Shown here piece by piece: positions 9,198 to 17,922 of a DNA stretch of 64,000 bases. Origin of the DNA: CAYMCO01 sp964388955. Lineage in GTDB: Bacteria; Chloroflexota; Anaerolineae; Anaerolineales; E44-bin32. The translations under genes were made by a program, and so were the position numbers. Every line of letters starts with the position of its first letter. Position 1 is the first letter of the stretch. The DNA lies in NCBI GenBank assembly GCA_964388955.1, contig CAYMCO010000002.1:161427-225426 (forward strand), given 5' to 3'. The notes beneath the pieces are model-generated. The model did not search any database. It saw only the letters and a program-made list of their open reading frames with translations, and was not told where the DNA came from.

Positions 9198-9665
9198 TCA
9201 GTCGACCTGCTCTACGAGGTAGTTCTCCACACCCATCTGCTCGATTTGATCGAGCTGGGCTTCGATCCAATCGGTGTGTTTCTCCTCGTCGGTCAAGATC
9301 CCTTCCAGCAGCTCTCGGGTACCGTTGTCGCCCAGCTCCACCGCCAGCTTGATCCCTGCATTGTAGTTCTTCACCGCCCCAAGCTCGGCCGCCAGATCGT
9401 TCTTCATCTGGGCGGGCACGTCCTTGCCGATGTGGATCGGATTTAGATTGCTCACCACAGGCATGCCTTCGAGAAAGATGATGCGCGCAATCAACTTCTC
9501 TGCATGCCGCATTTCCGTGATAGCCCGCTCCTCGATCGCTTCGTGGAGCTCCTCATAACGCCAATCCGCATCGATCTCGGAATGCACCATGTACTGGTTG
9601 ATGGCGGTCAACTCATCCGCCAACAGGTCGTTGAGCTTGTTGATGATCTGTTCGTTCCCCTTCAT
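9198..9665 (-). CDS. bfr: bacterioferritin
   Basis: Iron-storage protein (155 aa), the usual length for Bfr, forming a 24-subunit shell that oxidises and stores iron. All di-iron ferroxidase ligands are at the classic positions: E18, E51, H54, E94, E127 and H130. Met52, the haem ligand that separates bacterioferritin from ferritin, is also present. A strong site (AGGAGGG) precedes the ATG at 9665 by six bases. No bacterioferritin-associated ferredoxin lies beside it. Confidence 0.97.
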   Translation of the reverse strand: MKGNEQIINKLNDLLADELTAINQYMVHSEIDADWRYEELHEAIEERAITEMRHAEKLIARIIFLEGMPVVSNLNPIHIGKDVPAQMKNDLAAELGAVKNYNAGIKLAVELGDNGTRELLEGILTDEEKHTDWIEAQLDQIEQMGVENYLVEQVD

Positions 9666-9834
9666 CTTGCCCTCCTTTTGTCATTACGCGGCTGACCCGT
9701 GCCCCCATCGCCACAGACTGCCGACCGAGCCCGGAAACCAGCCACCAGGTAACGATGTTCGGCCACTGAGCGCATCATATCTTGAAGTGACACGGGTGGC
9801 TAGTTCAATATATCACCTTATAGGCGTTAATCTC

Positions 9835-10209
9835 TCACGCCCGCCAAATCGCAATCGCCATAAGCCCCCAAGCGATGATGAAGGCGATGCCCCCCAGCGG
9901 GGTGATCACAGCGAGCCATCGTGAACCGAGAAGCGCATAGGCATAAAGGCTTCCGCTGAAAAGCAGTATGCCCGCCGCAAAAGTCCATCCGCAAAGGGTC
10001 AGGGCGCGGTAGCTGGCTGGCCAATGTGTCATAGCCAGCCCGACGGCCAGCATCGCCAGGGAGTGATACATCTGATAGCGAGAGGCCGTTTCGAAGAGCT
10101 GTGCCTTGTCCGTGCCAAGTGCCCTCGCCACGCTGTGGGCGCCAAAAGCGCCGAACAGCACCCCGAGAGCGCCCAGCAGCGCGCCCGAGACGAGAAATAC
10201 CCGCCCCAT
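9835..10209 (-). CDS. DUF423 family small membrane protein
   Basis: Integral membrane protein (124 aa) with four predicted helices. The N-terminus (LVSGALLGALGVLFGAFGAHSV) and FETASRYQMYHSLAML are typical of DUF423 (COG2363), a family of unknown function. The frame is open for 13 more codons, but the ATG at 10209 has GGAGGG eight bases upstream and matches the usual family start, so it was preferred. Confidence 0.88.
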   Translation of the reverse strand: MGRVFLVSGALLGALGVLFGAFGAHSVARALGTDKAQLFETASRYQMYHSLAMLAVGLAMTHWPASYRALTLCGWTFAAGILLFSGSLYAYALLGSRWLAVITPLGGIAFIIAWGLMAIAIWRA

Positions 10210-10387
10210 TTGCTCATCCCTCCAACGCTGTTGCGAAAGTCCCCTCATTTATGCGAGCCTTCAATCGCATTTCCCGCGGATTCCCCCCCATGCCCAACCT
10301 TCCCCCAAGATCAAATGGTGTGCGGCGCTTTCCGACCGCAGCCCGAGGCCAACTTCCTCGAACACGATGGCGGCCAGTTTCCGCGGC

Positions 10388-10999
10388 TCAGCCCGCGAAT
10401 TCCTCCTCATAGTCTCTTATGGCAGCCTCGACAACCTGCTGCGCATGGTCTCGATCATAAACGCTCTCGATGGAGGTGGTGGACACCTCGCCAAGCACCA
10501 TCTTGTAGGTCGAGAAATAGTGACTCAATCGCTCCACGAGGGCGGTGGGGAGCTGTGACAGGTGCTTCACCTCCCCCCAGAAGTTGTCATTCAGCAGCAC
10601 GGCAATGATTTTGTCGTCGGCCTCTCCGTTGTCGATCATCTGTAGGCCGCCGACCACACGGGCGTCCAGTATCACTTCCGCCCGGTTGATCGGTCTTTCG
10701 CTGACCACACAGATGTCCAGCGGATCAAGGTCGCCGCGGTCCGCTTTCGGGGAAAGCTCCCGGACGTGGCGGCCCCCGTAGGTGCGAGGGATGAACCCAT
10801 ACAGGGTGGGCGGCTGGGAGGACGTACGCTGTGGGCGGTCGACCCTCAGGTAGCCCGTGACTTTATCCACCTCGTACTTGATCAAATCGAAGGGGGAGAT
10901 TTCGATATAGGCGTGCACCACCTCGGGTGGATCGGGGCCGATCTCAAGTCCGTGCCACGGGTGCGGGCGCCAGCGGTAGAAGGGAGGCGGAAAGGCCAT
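10388..10999 (-). CDS. ppa: inorganic pyrophosphatase
   Basis: Soluble family I inorganic pyrophosphatase (203 aa), hydrolysing pyrophosphate and so pulling biosynthetic reactions forward. The metal-binding signature appears as DLDPLDICVV, and Lys/Tyr/Arg of the active site are in YEVDKVTGYLRVDR and YGFIPRTYGG. It is slightly longer than the E. coli enzyme at the N-terminus. The ATG at 10999 was chosen because a GGAG site stands about eight bases upstream and the family begins here; the upstream open frame is Ser/Arg-rich and unconvincing. A TATACT box on the minus strand near 11086-11091 may be its promoter. Confidence 0.95.
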   Translation of the reverse strand: MAFPPPFYRWRPHPWHGLEIGPDPPEVVHAYIEISPFDLIKYEVDKVTGYLRVDRPQRTSSQPPTLYGFIPRTYGGRHVRELSPKADRGDLDPLDICVVSERPINRAEVILDARVVGGLQMIDNGEADDKIIAVLLNDNFWGEVKHLSQLPTALVERLSHYFSTYKMVLGEVSTTSIESVYDRDHAQQVVEAAIRDYEEEFAG

Positions 11000-11830
11000 G
11001 GTTCTGCTCCGGGAAGACGCGCTGGGGGTTAACGACGGCCCAAACCCGAATGGGCCGCTCGCATTCTTTCGTGTCCGACTCTCTGTAGTATAAGCGATGC
11101 CGCCACCCGGGGCCAATCCAACTCGTCAGCGGGGCGTGCTCCACTACAGGGGCCAAACGCACTTGAAGCTGGAAGCCGCACCGGCCCTTCGCCATCGTCC
11201 GAGCTCCCCACGTCACGGCCGCGCACACCCGCGATCGCGGTCATCGCTTTCCCTGCCGCCGGCGTCCTCTTGCCCTCCTCCGGGACTCCCTCCCCCCCAA
11301 ACCACAAGCCGACCGCGAAGGGCGGTCCAGGCAAGTTGGGTGAAGGGGAGCGGACGGGGTGGGGGTATGTGCATGCCCAGGCCTCGAACTGCATGGCATC
11401 CGGTCAAGCGCACCCCGGAGGGCCTCGTCCCCCAATTTGGAGCACCCCCTGTCATCGGGGTGGTTCCCCATTACTGGAGTACCAGTGCTAGTACCGCAGG
11501 GGGCTTGAAATCCATTGCCCGCTGTGGGACAATGACCTTGCGAGTCAAGTGACCCAGCCGGTAGGGATGCGTACAGAATGTGCGCGCGCAATGGACGTGA
11601 CGCGTGGCGGCTGCGGCCTGGATGCCCGATAGGCGTTTTTCCCCAGAGGAACGGGAAGGGCTCTTGGAAGACCCGCATCAGGAACCGGCCGCGTGCCGGT
11701 TTCGCGCTTTGAGAGGTGATCCATGTATTCAGGAGCCTCTCGACCCGCCAGGCACAGGACTTGGTTCGAAGCCGGGAATCCCGGCATGTCGAACGCACGA
11801 CAAAAATCAGATGGAAAGGAGGTGAGACAC
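11000..11830. other. gene-free stretch, probable pilin leader
   Basis: No frame on either strand looks coding; several long open frames are low-complexity Pro/Arg/Ser products of GC-rich DNA. A hairpin with seven-base arms (11683-11689 and 11695-11701) lies in what is probably the leader of the pilin gene. Confidence 0.5.
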
Positions 11831-11977
11831 ATGCTGTATAGTCCGAAGGAGAGAGGTCAGGGCTTGGTCGAGTACGCTCTGATCCTCGTGCTCGTTGCGG
11901 TGGTGGTGATCGTGATCCTGGTTGTTCTTGGCCCAGCGATCGGCAACGTCTTCAGCAACATCGTGGCCAATATCTAA
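11831..11977 (+). CDS. Flp/Fap-type pilin, 48 aa
   Basis: Tiny pilin of the Flp (type IVb) class. After a short basic leader (MLYSPKERG) comes QGLVEYALIL with Glu at +5 after the Gly, the pattern cut by a TadV/CpaA-type prepilin peptidase, then one long hydrophobic helix (VLVAVVVIVILVVLG) and a short tail. The start is fixed by a near-perfect AGGAGGTGA eight bases upstream of the ATG at 11831; longer readings of the frame have no site. No peptidase, CpaF ATPase or TadB/C platform gene is in the window, so assembly must rely on genes elsewhere. Confidence 0.88.
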   Translation: MLYSPKERGQGLVEYALILVLVAVVVIVILVVLGPAIGNVFSNIVANI

Positions 11978-12145
11978 TCGGGTTCGGCGCCGCCGGGGCC
12001 ATCGGAGGCCGTTGGTCCGCATACCAATCTTGGACCATTAGGCAAACGATCATCTCGGCGTATCATCTATCATCTATGGATGGCCCCGCAAACGATCGCT
12101 GCTGGCTCTCGATTGAGAGCCAGCAGCGCGCGTTAAGGGCATGGA

Positions 12146-12475
12146 TCAATCCCGCCTCTTCCTCCGCAGCTTGATGCCGCATCCCGGGCAGTGCGGGGGA
12201 TTGCTGCTCCCCCCTAAGTATGCGCCGCAGCGTGGGCAACGCCAGTTCCGGAAATACAGGATCAGCGTGGTGATGCCGAGGGCAGGCAGGGCCAGCAAGC
12301 AGGCCCAGTAGGCCGTTGGGGAAAGGCCGATGGCGTCCAGGCGACGGGTGAACCCGATCAGCGCGACGAACAGCACGACCAGGACCGGGATCACGCAGCC
12401 CTGGATGGAGAGGTGGATGAGCTGACGCTTCCGGAATGTACGCTGGATCTGTTCCAGGCTTTCGCTGGGAGTCAT
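12146..12475 (-). CDS. two-TM protein with C-terminal zinc ribbon
   Basis: Small membrane protein (109 aa) of unknown function. An amphipathic N-terminus (residues 1-25) is followed by two hydrophobic helices (about 27-45 and 55-75) and a cytoplasmic zinc ribbon, CPRCG then CPGCG 12 residues later, ending in a basic tail. The ATG at 12475 is preceded by AAGGGAG; two upstream ATGs in frame lack a site. It faces the pilin gene, and no link between them can be shown. A Tn-free but repeat-rich zone starts just upstream. Confidence 0.7.
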   Translation of the reverse strand: MTPSESLEQIQRTFRKRQLIHLSIQGCVIPVLVVLFVALIGFTRRLDAIGLSPTAYWACLLALPALGITTLILYFRNWRCPRCGAYLGGSSNPPHCPGCGIKLRRKRRD

Positions 12476-12627
12476 CGCGCGCTCCCTTGGACCCATTGGC
12501 AGCCACAGGCTCAGCGGGTTCCCGCCTCTGGCCGCTCCCTTGCCGGAGGTAGGATAGCATAAAGCGATGCGGTGTGCGCATTGCGGCATGCGCAGGGCCG
12601 TGGAATCCGGGATCCCAGATCCGGGCG

Positions 12628-13078
12628 CTCCCGCGCCGCGTCAAGGGAGCGCTAAAGCGCTCACTACAAACGCGCTTCGATGCCGCGTCNNNNNNNNNNN
12701 NNNNNNNNNNNNNNNNNNNNNNNNNNNNNNNNNNNNNNNNNNNNNNNNNNNNNNNNNNNNNNNNNNNNNNNNNNNNNNNNNNNNNNNNNCTTCGATGCCG
12801 CGTCAAGGGAGCGCTAAAGCGCTCACTACAAACGCGCTTCGATGCCGCGTCAAGGGAGCGCTAAAGCGCTCACTACAAACGTTCTTCGATGCCGCGTCAA
12901 GGGAGCGCTAAAGCGCTCACTACAAACGTTCTTCGATGCCGCGTCAAGGGAGCGCTAAAGCGCTCACTACAAACGCGCTTCGATGCCGCGTCAAGGGAGC
13001 GCTAAAGCGCTCACTACAAACGCGCTTCGATGCCGCGTCAAGGGAGCGCTAAAGCGCTCACTACAAACGTTCTTCGAT
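12628..13078. repeat. 47-bp tandem repeat array, interrupted by assembly gap
   Basis: Head-to-tail 47-bp units start at 12790, 12837, 12884, 12931, 12978 and 13025, with a truncated seventh at 13072. One diverged and one partial unit lie before the gap. Units are nearly identical, differing mainly at a CG/TT pair before each junction. Each holds the perfect palindrome GAGCGCT-AA-AGCGCTC flanked by CACTACAAAC. There are no variable spacers, so this is not CRISPR. The copy number is unknown because the gap sits inside the array. Confidence 0.95.
12690..12789. other. assembly gap (100 N)
   Basis: Exactly 100 undetermined bases, the conventional placeholder for a gap of unknown length, inside the 47-bp array. 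Confidence 0.99.
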
Positions 13079-13080
13079 TC

Positions 13081-13151
13081 AGGCCCCGCCGTGCCCTCGA
13101 TGCGGAGTCAATGGTTCGCATCCGCCTTGTAGGCCGGGTTTGCTACCCGGC
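13081..13151. repeat. 71-bp direct repeat, copy 1
   Basis: Identical by eye to 13188-13258. It ends in the hairpin GCCGGGT-ttgct-ACCCGGC, preceded by TTGTAG and followed here by CTACAAACG, so it is bordered like the other palindromes in the window. Confidence 0.9.
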
Positions 13152-13187
13152 TACAAACGCGCTTCGATTCACCATCGGTGGCCCTCC

Positions 13188-13258
13188 AGGCCCCGCCGTG
13201 CCCTCGATGCGGAGTCAATGGTTCGCATCCGCCTTGTAGGCCGGGTTTGCTACCCGGC
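13188..13258. repeat. 71-bp direct repeat, copy 2
   Basis: Second copy, 107 bp downstream of the first. The downstream border differs, so the duplicated unit stops at the end of the hairpin. Confidence 0.9.
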
Positions 13259-13453
13259 GAGCCCGGATGGTGAGCCCATCGAGAACGGACCACGGTATGG
13301 AGTCCGGCAGCCTGCCGTTGGCCGCGAGCAGAGCGAGCTGTACCATCTCCCGAGACTTCGAGATAGAATCGAGTGGGAGGATCTCGTCCGGAGATTGCGC
13401 CCGGCAGACCGCATCGTGGTGATCGCGATTGGCCTCGGCCGGGGGAGGGTAAA

Positions 13454-14404
13454 TTGAGCGAGACAACCGTGATTGCTGCGCAAGAACTGGCCAGGTATTT
13501 CGACGGCACCAAAGCCGTGGACGGGCTGACCTTCGAAGTATCCGAGGGAGAGGTCTTCGGGTTCCTCGGCCACAACGGGGCGGGGAAGACCACCACGGTT
13601 CGACTGCTGAACGGGGTGCTCACCCCCACCGCCGGTCGGGCCCGCGTGCTCGGGCTGGATCCGATGGCTGAGGGGCCAGCGCTCCGGGCCCGCACCGGAG
13701 TCCTCACGGAGACGCCCTCCCTGGAGGATCGTCTCACGGGTCGGGACAACCTTCGCATCTATGGGGATCTGTATGGCGTCCCGCAGAGCAGCCTTGAGGG
13801 GCGGGTCGAGGCGATGCTGGGCCGCTTTGACCTGCTGGAAAAGGCCGATGAGCTCGCAGGGGGCTACAGCAAGGGTATGCGCCAGCGGCTGGCTCTGGCC
13901 AGGGCCTTCCTGCACGATCCGGAACTGATCTTCCTCGACGAGCCAACCACAGGGCTGGATCCCATCGCCGCCCATGGGGTTCGTGAAATGATCCAGCACG
14001 CCGCCGGGGCCGGCGGGCACACCGTATTCCTGTGCACCCACAATCTCGCTGAGGCGCAGCATCTGTGCACGCGGGTGGCCGTCCTCGAGCACGGAAAGCT
14101 CATCGCCCTCGGTGCTCCGGCCGAGCTGGCTGAGCAATTCGGGGGGGCGTCCAAAGTGGAGGTTGAGGTGAGCGCTGATACGCGCGACACGGCAGCGGCC
14201 ATTCTCGCCGCTCAGGCGCGGGACTTGAAGGTGGACGTCGAAGGGGATTTGATCTCGATCGGCGGCGCCAAACGAGAGTCGATTCCAGACCTGATTCAGA
14301 TGCTGGCATCTTCCGGGGTGCGGATTTATCAGGTCACGGCCCAGCGGCCCACGCTCGAAGACGTGTACTTCGAACTCCACAGGCTGGTGGATCGGGAGGG
14401 TTAG
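13454..14404 (+). CDS. ABC transporter ATP-binding protein (system 1)
   Basis: Cytoplasmic ATPase (316 aa) energising an ABC-2 type exporter. Walker A GHNGAGKTT, a signature read as YSKGMRQRL, Walker B LIFLDEPTTGLDP and the switch His in LCTHNLAEA are all present, followed by a C-terminal extension of about 90 residues as in drug/lantibiotic-type ABC ATPases. TTG at 13454 is taken as the start because GGAGGG stands a few bases upstream and similarity begins at once; the open frame upstream runs through repeat-adjacent DNA. Its stop directly abuts the ATG of the permease gene at 14405. The substrate is unknown. Confidence 0.92.
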   Translation: MSETTVIAAQELARYFDGTKAVDGLTFEVSEGEVFGFLGHNGAGKTTTVRLLNGVLTPTAGRARVLGLDPMAEGPALRARTGVLTETPSLEDRLTGRDNLRIYGDLYGVPQSSLEGRVEAMLGRFDLLEKADELAGGYSKGMRQRLALARAFLHDPELIFLDEPTTGLDPIAAHGVREMIQHAAGAGGHTVFLCTHNLAEAQHLCTRVAVLEHGKLIALGAPAELAEQFGGASKVEVEVSADTRDTAAAILAAQARDLKVDVEGDLISIGGAKRESIPDLIQMLASSGVRIYQVTAQRPTLEDVYFELHRLVDREG

Positions 14405-15223
14405 ATGAACCGGCGCGCCATATCCGCCATCGTTCGCAAGGACCTGAAGGTAATCTCCACGCGCAAAGGCGTGATGATTCCACTGATCGTGGTGCCGTTG
14501 GTGATTCTGATCTTGCTCCCCTCCCTGGTGGCACTCCTGCCACAGGCCGGGAACCTGGGAGTATCCCCGCTGAACGGCCTGGATGCATTCATGAATAACA
14601 TGCCATCCGGGCTGCGCGCCAAGCTGGCGGGCTACAACGAATCCCAGCAGGCGGTGGTGTTGGCGTTGACCTACTTCCTGGCACCCATGTACCTGATTCT
14701 GCCGATGATGGTGGCCAGCGTGATCGCGGCGGATAGCTTTGCGGGCGAGAAGGAGCGCAAGACGCTGGAGGCGCTGATCTACACGCCCACCACGGACCTG
14801 GAGCTGTTCACTGCCAAGCTGCTGACCGCCTTGATCCCCGCCATGGCCGTCTCCTGGCTGGGTTTCGTCCTCTACGCGATCGTAGCCAACTTGGCCGCCT
14901 GGGGCACGATCGGGAAGGTATTCTTCCCCAATCTGATGTGGGTGATCCTGGTCCTGTGGGTGGCGCCGGGCGCTGCCGGCCTGGGGCTGTCCACAATGGT
15001 GCTCGTCTCCTCCCGGGCCAGCGGATTTCAGGATGCCTACCAGATCGGCGGGGCGGTGGTGCTCCCGTTGGTCCTGCTCATCATAGGGCAGATCGCGGGA
15101 GTGCTGTATTTCAGCGTAGGGGTCGTGCTGATCGTCGGGCTGGTTCTGTGGGTCATTGACGTTGGATTGCTCTTTTTTGGAGCAAAGACCTTCCGCCGGT
15201 CCGAGATCATCGCCCGGATTTGA
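14405..15223 (+). CDS. ABC-2 type permease (system 1)
   Basis: Membrane subunit (272 aa) with about six helices, starting with a short amphipathic segment (MNRRAISAIVRKDLKVI) and a first helix at about 25-45. The segment FAGEKERKTLEALIYTPTT is the cytoplasmic coupling motif typical of ABC2 permeases. No gap separates it from the ATPase gene, so the two form a minimal exporter. The substrate is not evident. Confidence 0.88.
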   Translation: MNRRAISAIVRKDLKVISTRKGVMIPLIVVPLVILILLPSLVALLPQAGNLGVSPLNGLDAFMNNMPSGLRAKLAGYNESQQAVVLALTYFLAPMYLILPMMVASVIAADSFAGEKERKTLEALIYTPTTDLELFTAKLLTALIPAMAVSWLGFVLYAIVANLAAWGTIGKVFFPNLMWVILVLWVAPGAAGLGLSTMVLVSSRASGFQDAYQIGGAVVLPLVLLIIGQIAGVLYFSVGVVLIVGLVLWVIDVGLLFFGAKTFRRSEIIARI

Positions 15224-15732
15224 GCGCAGGCGCAGGCGGCCGGTGCGCCAACGGGGGCGGCTCTCGGGGCGCAGGCGCCCGGCGCCCACCCGCCCATTTG
15301 TGCCCATGAGATGGATCGGGACACCGCGTCTGTACCCGAAGGAAACGTTTCTCCGACAGACGACAGATGAGAAAGAACTGATTGATATGATCCGCGGAAG
15401 AACGCGGGTTTCGGCTCTGCGCGCTTTTCAAGCCCGCTGCGATCTCATGGCCCGCATCTCTGCGAAGAGTGATAGATCTCGTGATCACGCTCGAGCCCCT
15501 GCGATGGAAAATGGGCCTCTCCGTCCGACCGGCGTGGATTCTGGCTCGTTGGACAGCGCTCCAACTGGTTGATTTTCTATCCTCCCGGGAGAGGACTCTG
15601 CGTTACACTCATGGATGAGCCCCGCCCGTCTGGGGGCTTGAAATGCCGAGGCTTTTGAACGATTGGAAGGGATTCCCCCCGCGTCGGGCCAAAGGCGCGA
15701 ATTGGGCGGGACGAAGGGAGTTGAAGGGAATC
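15224..15732. other. gene-free stretch between two ABC systems
   Basis: Nothing coding is supported. A weak hairpin (CCGCG at 15392-15396 with CGCGG at 15403-15407, then GTTT) might end transcription of system 1. Confidence 0.4.
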
Positions 15733-16662
15733 ATGCCCGAATTGCAGGACGCCATTCTCGTGGAAGACTTGACCAAATCGTACGCCACCGTGCGGGCGGT
15801 GGAGGGAGTCAGTTTCCATGTCGCTCGAGGCGAGATCTTTGGATTGCTGGGGCCAAACGGCGCCGGGAAGACGACCACCATCCGCATGGTCTTGGACATC
15901 ATCCGCCCTGATTCGGGGCGAATCCAGGTCCTCGGCGGTCCGATGACCGAGGAGAAGAAGGAGCGCATTGGATACCTTCCCGAGGAGCGCGGTTTGTACG
16001 ATGACATGCCGCTGCTGGACACGCTGCTGTTTCTCGGGCAATTGAAGGGCCTGACGCGCGCCGGGGCGAGATCTCGGGCCGAGAAGTATCTGCGCGCGGT
16101 CGAGCTTTGGGAGGTCCGCGATCGCAAGGTCGAGGCGCTCAGCCGGGGCATGGGTCAGAAGGCACAGTTTGTTGCCGCCACGATGCATGAACCCGAATTG
16201 GTCATAGTCGATGAACCATTCGCCGGTTTGGATCCGGTCAACACCCAAATCGTCAAGGGTCTGCTCACTCACCTCCGGGATGAGGGTGCGGCCATCATCA
16301 TGAGCACGCACCAGATGAACCGGGTGGAGGAAATGTGCCAGCGCATACTGCTCATCGACCACGGTCGTCGCGTTCTTTATGGCCCCATTCGCGAGATTCG
16401 GGACCGGTACGCGGCGCACGCGGTGGAGATCGATCTGGATGGCCCCCTGCCGGAAATCCCCGGGGTACAGCGGGCAATATCAAGCGATGGGGCGCACCGC
16501 CTGCTGCTCAAGGAGGGAGTCCAACCGGATGACATACTGCGCTCCCTGGCGGGCCAGCCAGAACTGCAAATCCGGCGTTTCGAAGCAGTTCGGGCCTCGC
16601 TTGAGGAGATATTTGTGCGCGTCGTCGGGGAGAATCAGATGCCCGAGGGGGAGGCGGCATGA
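15733..16662 (+). CDS. ABC transporter ATP-binding protein (system 2, NatA-like)
   Basis: ATPase subunit (309 aa) of a second ABC-2 exporter. Walker A GPNGAGKTT, signature LSRGMGQKAQ, Walker B LVIVDEPFAGLDP and switch STHQMNRVEEMC are present. The C-terminus has the extra domain seen in sodium-export type (NatA/YhaQ) proteins. The ATG at 15733 has AAGGGA upstream; the frame remains open for 30 codons before it without a better site. It overlaps the next gene by four bases (ATGA), so the operon is translationally coupled. Confidence 0.92.
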   Translation: MPELQDAILVEDLTKSYATVRAVEGVSFHVARGEIFGLLGPNGAGKTTTIRMVLDIIRPDSGRIQVLGGPMTEEKKERIGYLPEERGLYDDMPLLDTLLFLGQLKGLTRAGARSRAEKYLRAVELWEVRDRKVEALSRGMGQKAQFVAATMHEPELVIVDEPFAGLDPVNTQIVKGLLTHLRDEGAAIIMSTHQMNRVEEMCQRILLIDHGRRVLYGPIREIRDRYAAHAVEIDLDGPLPEIPGVQRAISSDGAHRLLLKEGVQPDDILRSLAGQPELQIRRFEAVRASLEEIFVRVVGENQMPEGEAA

Positions 16663-17861
16663 GAGGATTGCTGCTGATCGCCAAGAACACGTACATGCGC
16701 CGATTGCGGTCGGGCAGCTTTCTGCTGCTGACATTCGGTCTTCCCGCCCTGATGGTCGTCGCAGGCGCGATCCCCGTTTTGCGGGAAGTGCGATCGCAGC
16801 TGCCCCGTCTCGCAGTGGTGGACGAGACCGGCCAATTGCAGGGGCCGGCCGGATTTCAATACCCGGATGGGCCAATGACGATCGAACAGTTCCCCGACGA
16901 GGGGGGCGCCGTACAGGCCTACAGGAGTGGCGAGATCGACGCCTACCTGATTGTGCCCCCTGACTACTTCGATGGTGGCGTTCCGACCCTCTACGCCAAG
17001 GAGGCGGCCACCGAAACCCTGAAGGATGTCTTGCGGCGCTATCTGCGATGGGCTTCGCTGCCCGGGGCGCAGGGCTGGCTGCTGGATCGCTTGGCGGAGC
17101 CCGCGAATCTGCGCTTTCAGGCGCTGGCGACCGGCGAACGGGTGCAGGGCGGGCTGCCACGCCTTCTATGGGCGGCCACTCCGGCAGCGCTGGGGATCCT
17201 GTTTGCCTTGGCTGTCTTCACGGGGGCCACCCAATTGGGGAGTGTGGTGGTACGGGAGAAGGACCAGCGGGTGATGGAGATCATTGTCACCTCCATCCGA
17301 CCGGCCACCCTGGTTGCCGGCAAAGTGCTGGGAGCTACTTTGGTCAGTCTTACTCAATTGGCGATCTGGACGATCGGAGGGGCGGGCGCCCTGGCCCTGG
17401 CGCTGTCCGGCCCGCTGGCCTCCTCCGCCGTTCCCGTGCGTTGGGATGCATTCTTGTGGGCGCTATTGTTGGGCGTGCCCGGCTATTTTCTCTACGCCAC
17501 AATCGCCGCTGGCCTGGGAGTGATTGCGGGGGATCAAGCCCAAGCCCGCCAGTTGGCCGGAATGCTTGGGTTTCTGGGTATGGCTCCCTTTTACCTGGCG
17601 GCGTTTATCGTATCGGCGCCGAACGGCCCACTCGCAGTCGCTCTCAGCCTATTCCCGTTGTCCGCGCCCACGTTCGGCTTGATACGCATGACCCTAACGA
17701 CCGTCCCATCCTGGCAATTGGCCTCCGCAGCGGGGCTCATTTTGATCAGCCTTTTCCTGGGGATCTGGGCGATCTCGCGGATCTTCCGCGCCGGGATGCT
17801 GCTCTACGGCCAGCGCCTCGCACCACAGGAAATCTGGCGGGCGCTGGTTCAGGCGTGCTGA
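16659..17861 (+). CDS. ABC-2 type permease (system 2, first subunit)
   Basis: Membrane subunit (400 aa) with the layout of NatB/YhaP proteins: one N-terminal helix (about 20-40), a large extracytoplasmic domain (about 40-165), then five or six helices. The coupling segment VVREKDQRVMEIIVTSIRP lies between the second and third helices. It starts within the stop of the ATPase gene. It is followed after 61 bp by a paralogous permease, so the exporter is probably a heterodimer. Confidence 0.88.
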   Translation: MRGLLLIAKNTYMRRLRSGSFLLLTFGLPALMVVAGAIPVLREVRSQLPRLAVVDETGQLQGPAGFQYPDGPMTIEQFPDEGGAVQAYRSGEIDAYLIVPPDYFDGGVPTLYAKEAATETLKDVLRRYLRWASLPGAQGWLLDRLAEPANLRFQALATGERVQGGLPRLLWAATPAALGILFALAVFTGATQLGSVVVREKDQRVMEIIVTSIRPATLVAGKVLGATLVSLTQLAIWTIGGAGALALALSGPLASSAVPVRWDAFLWALLLGVPGYFLYATIAAGLGVIAGDQAQARQLAGMLGFLGMAPFYLAAFIVSAPNGPLAVALSLFPLSAPTFGLIRMTLTTVPSWQLASAAGLILISLFLGIWAISRIFRAGMLLYGQRLAPQEIWRALVQAC

Positions 17862-17922
17862 GGCCGCGACGGGAAACATGTTCCGGCTTCAACAAGCCGG
17901 ATAGAACGATCCGAGGAGTCCT

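Noticed and set aside
12790..13078. Regularly spaced repeats resembling a CRISPR array
   Set aside because: The period is filled by the same 47 bases with no variable spacers, and no cas genes are present; it is a tandem repeat.
12567..13239. Open frames reading through the 47-bp repeats and the N gap
   Set aside because: They encode only repeated MPRQGSAKALTTN-type units and contain undetermined residues; this is repeat DNA, not a protein.
13250..15307. Long open frame of 685 codons antisense to ABC system 1
   Set aside because: It mirrors two clear ABC genes and its product is Gln/His/Gly-rich without any family motif; typical antisense shadow of GC-rich coding DNA.
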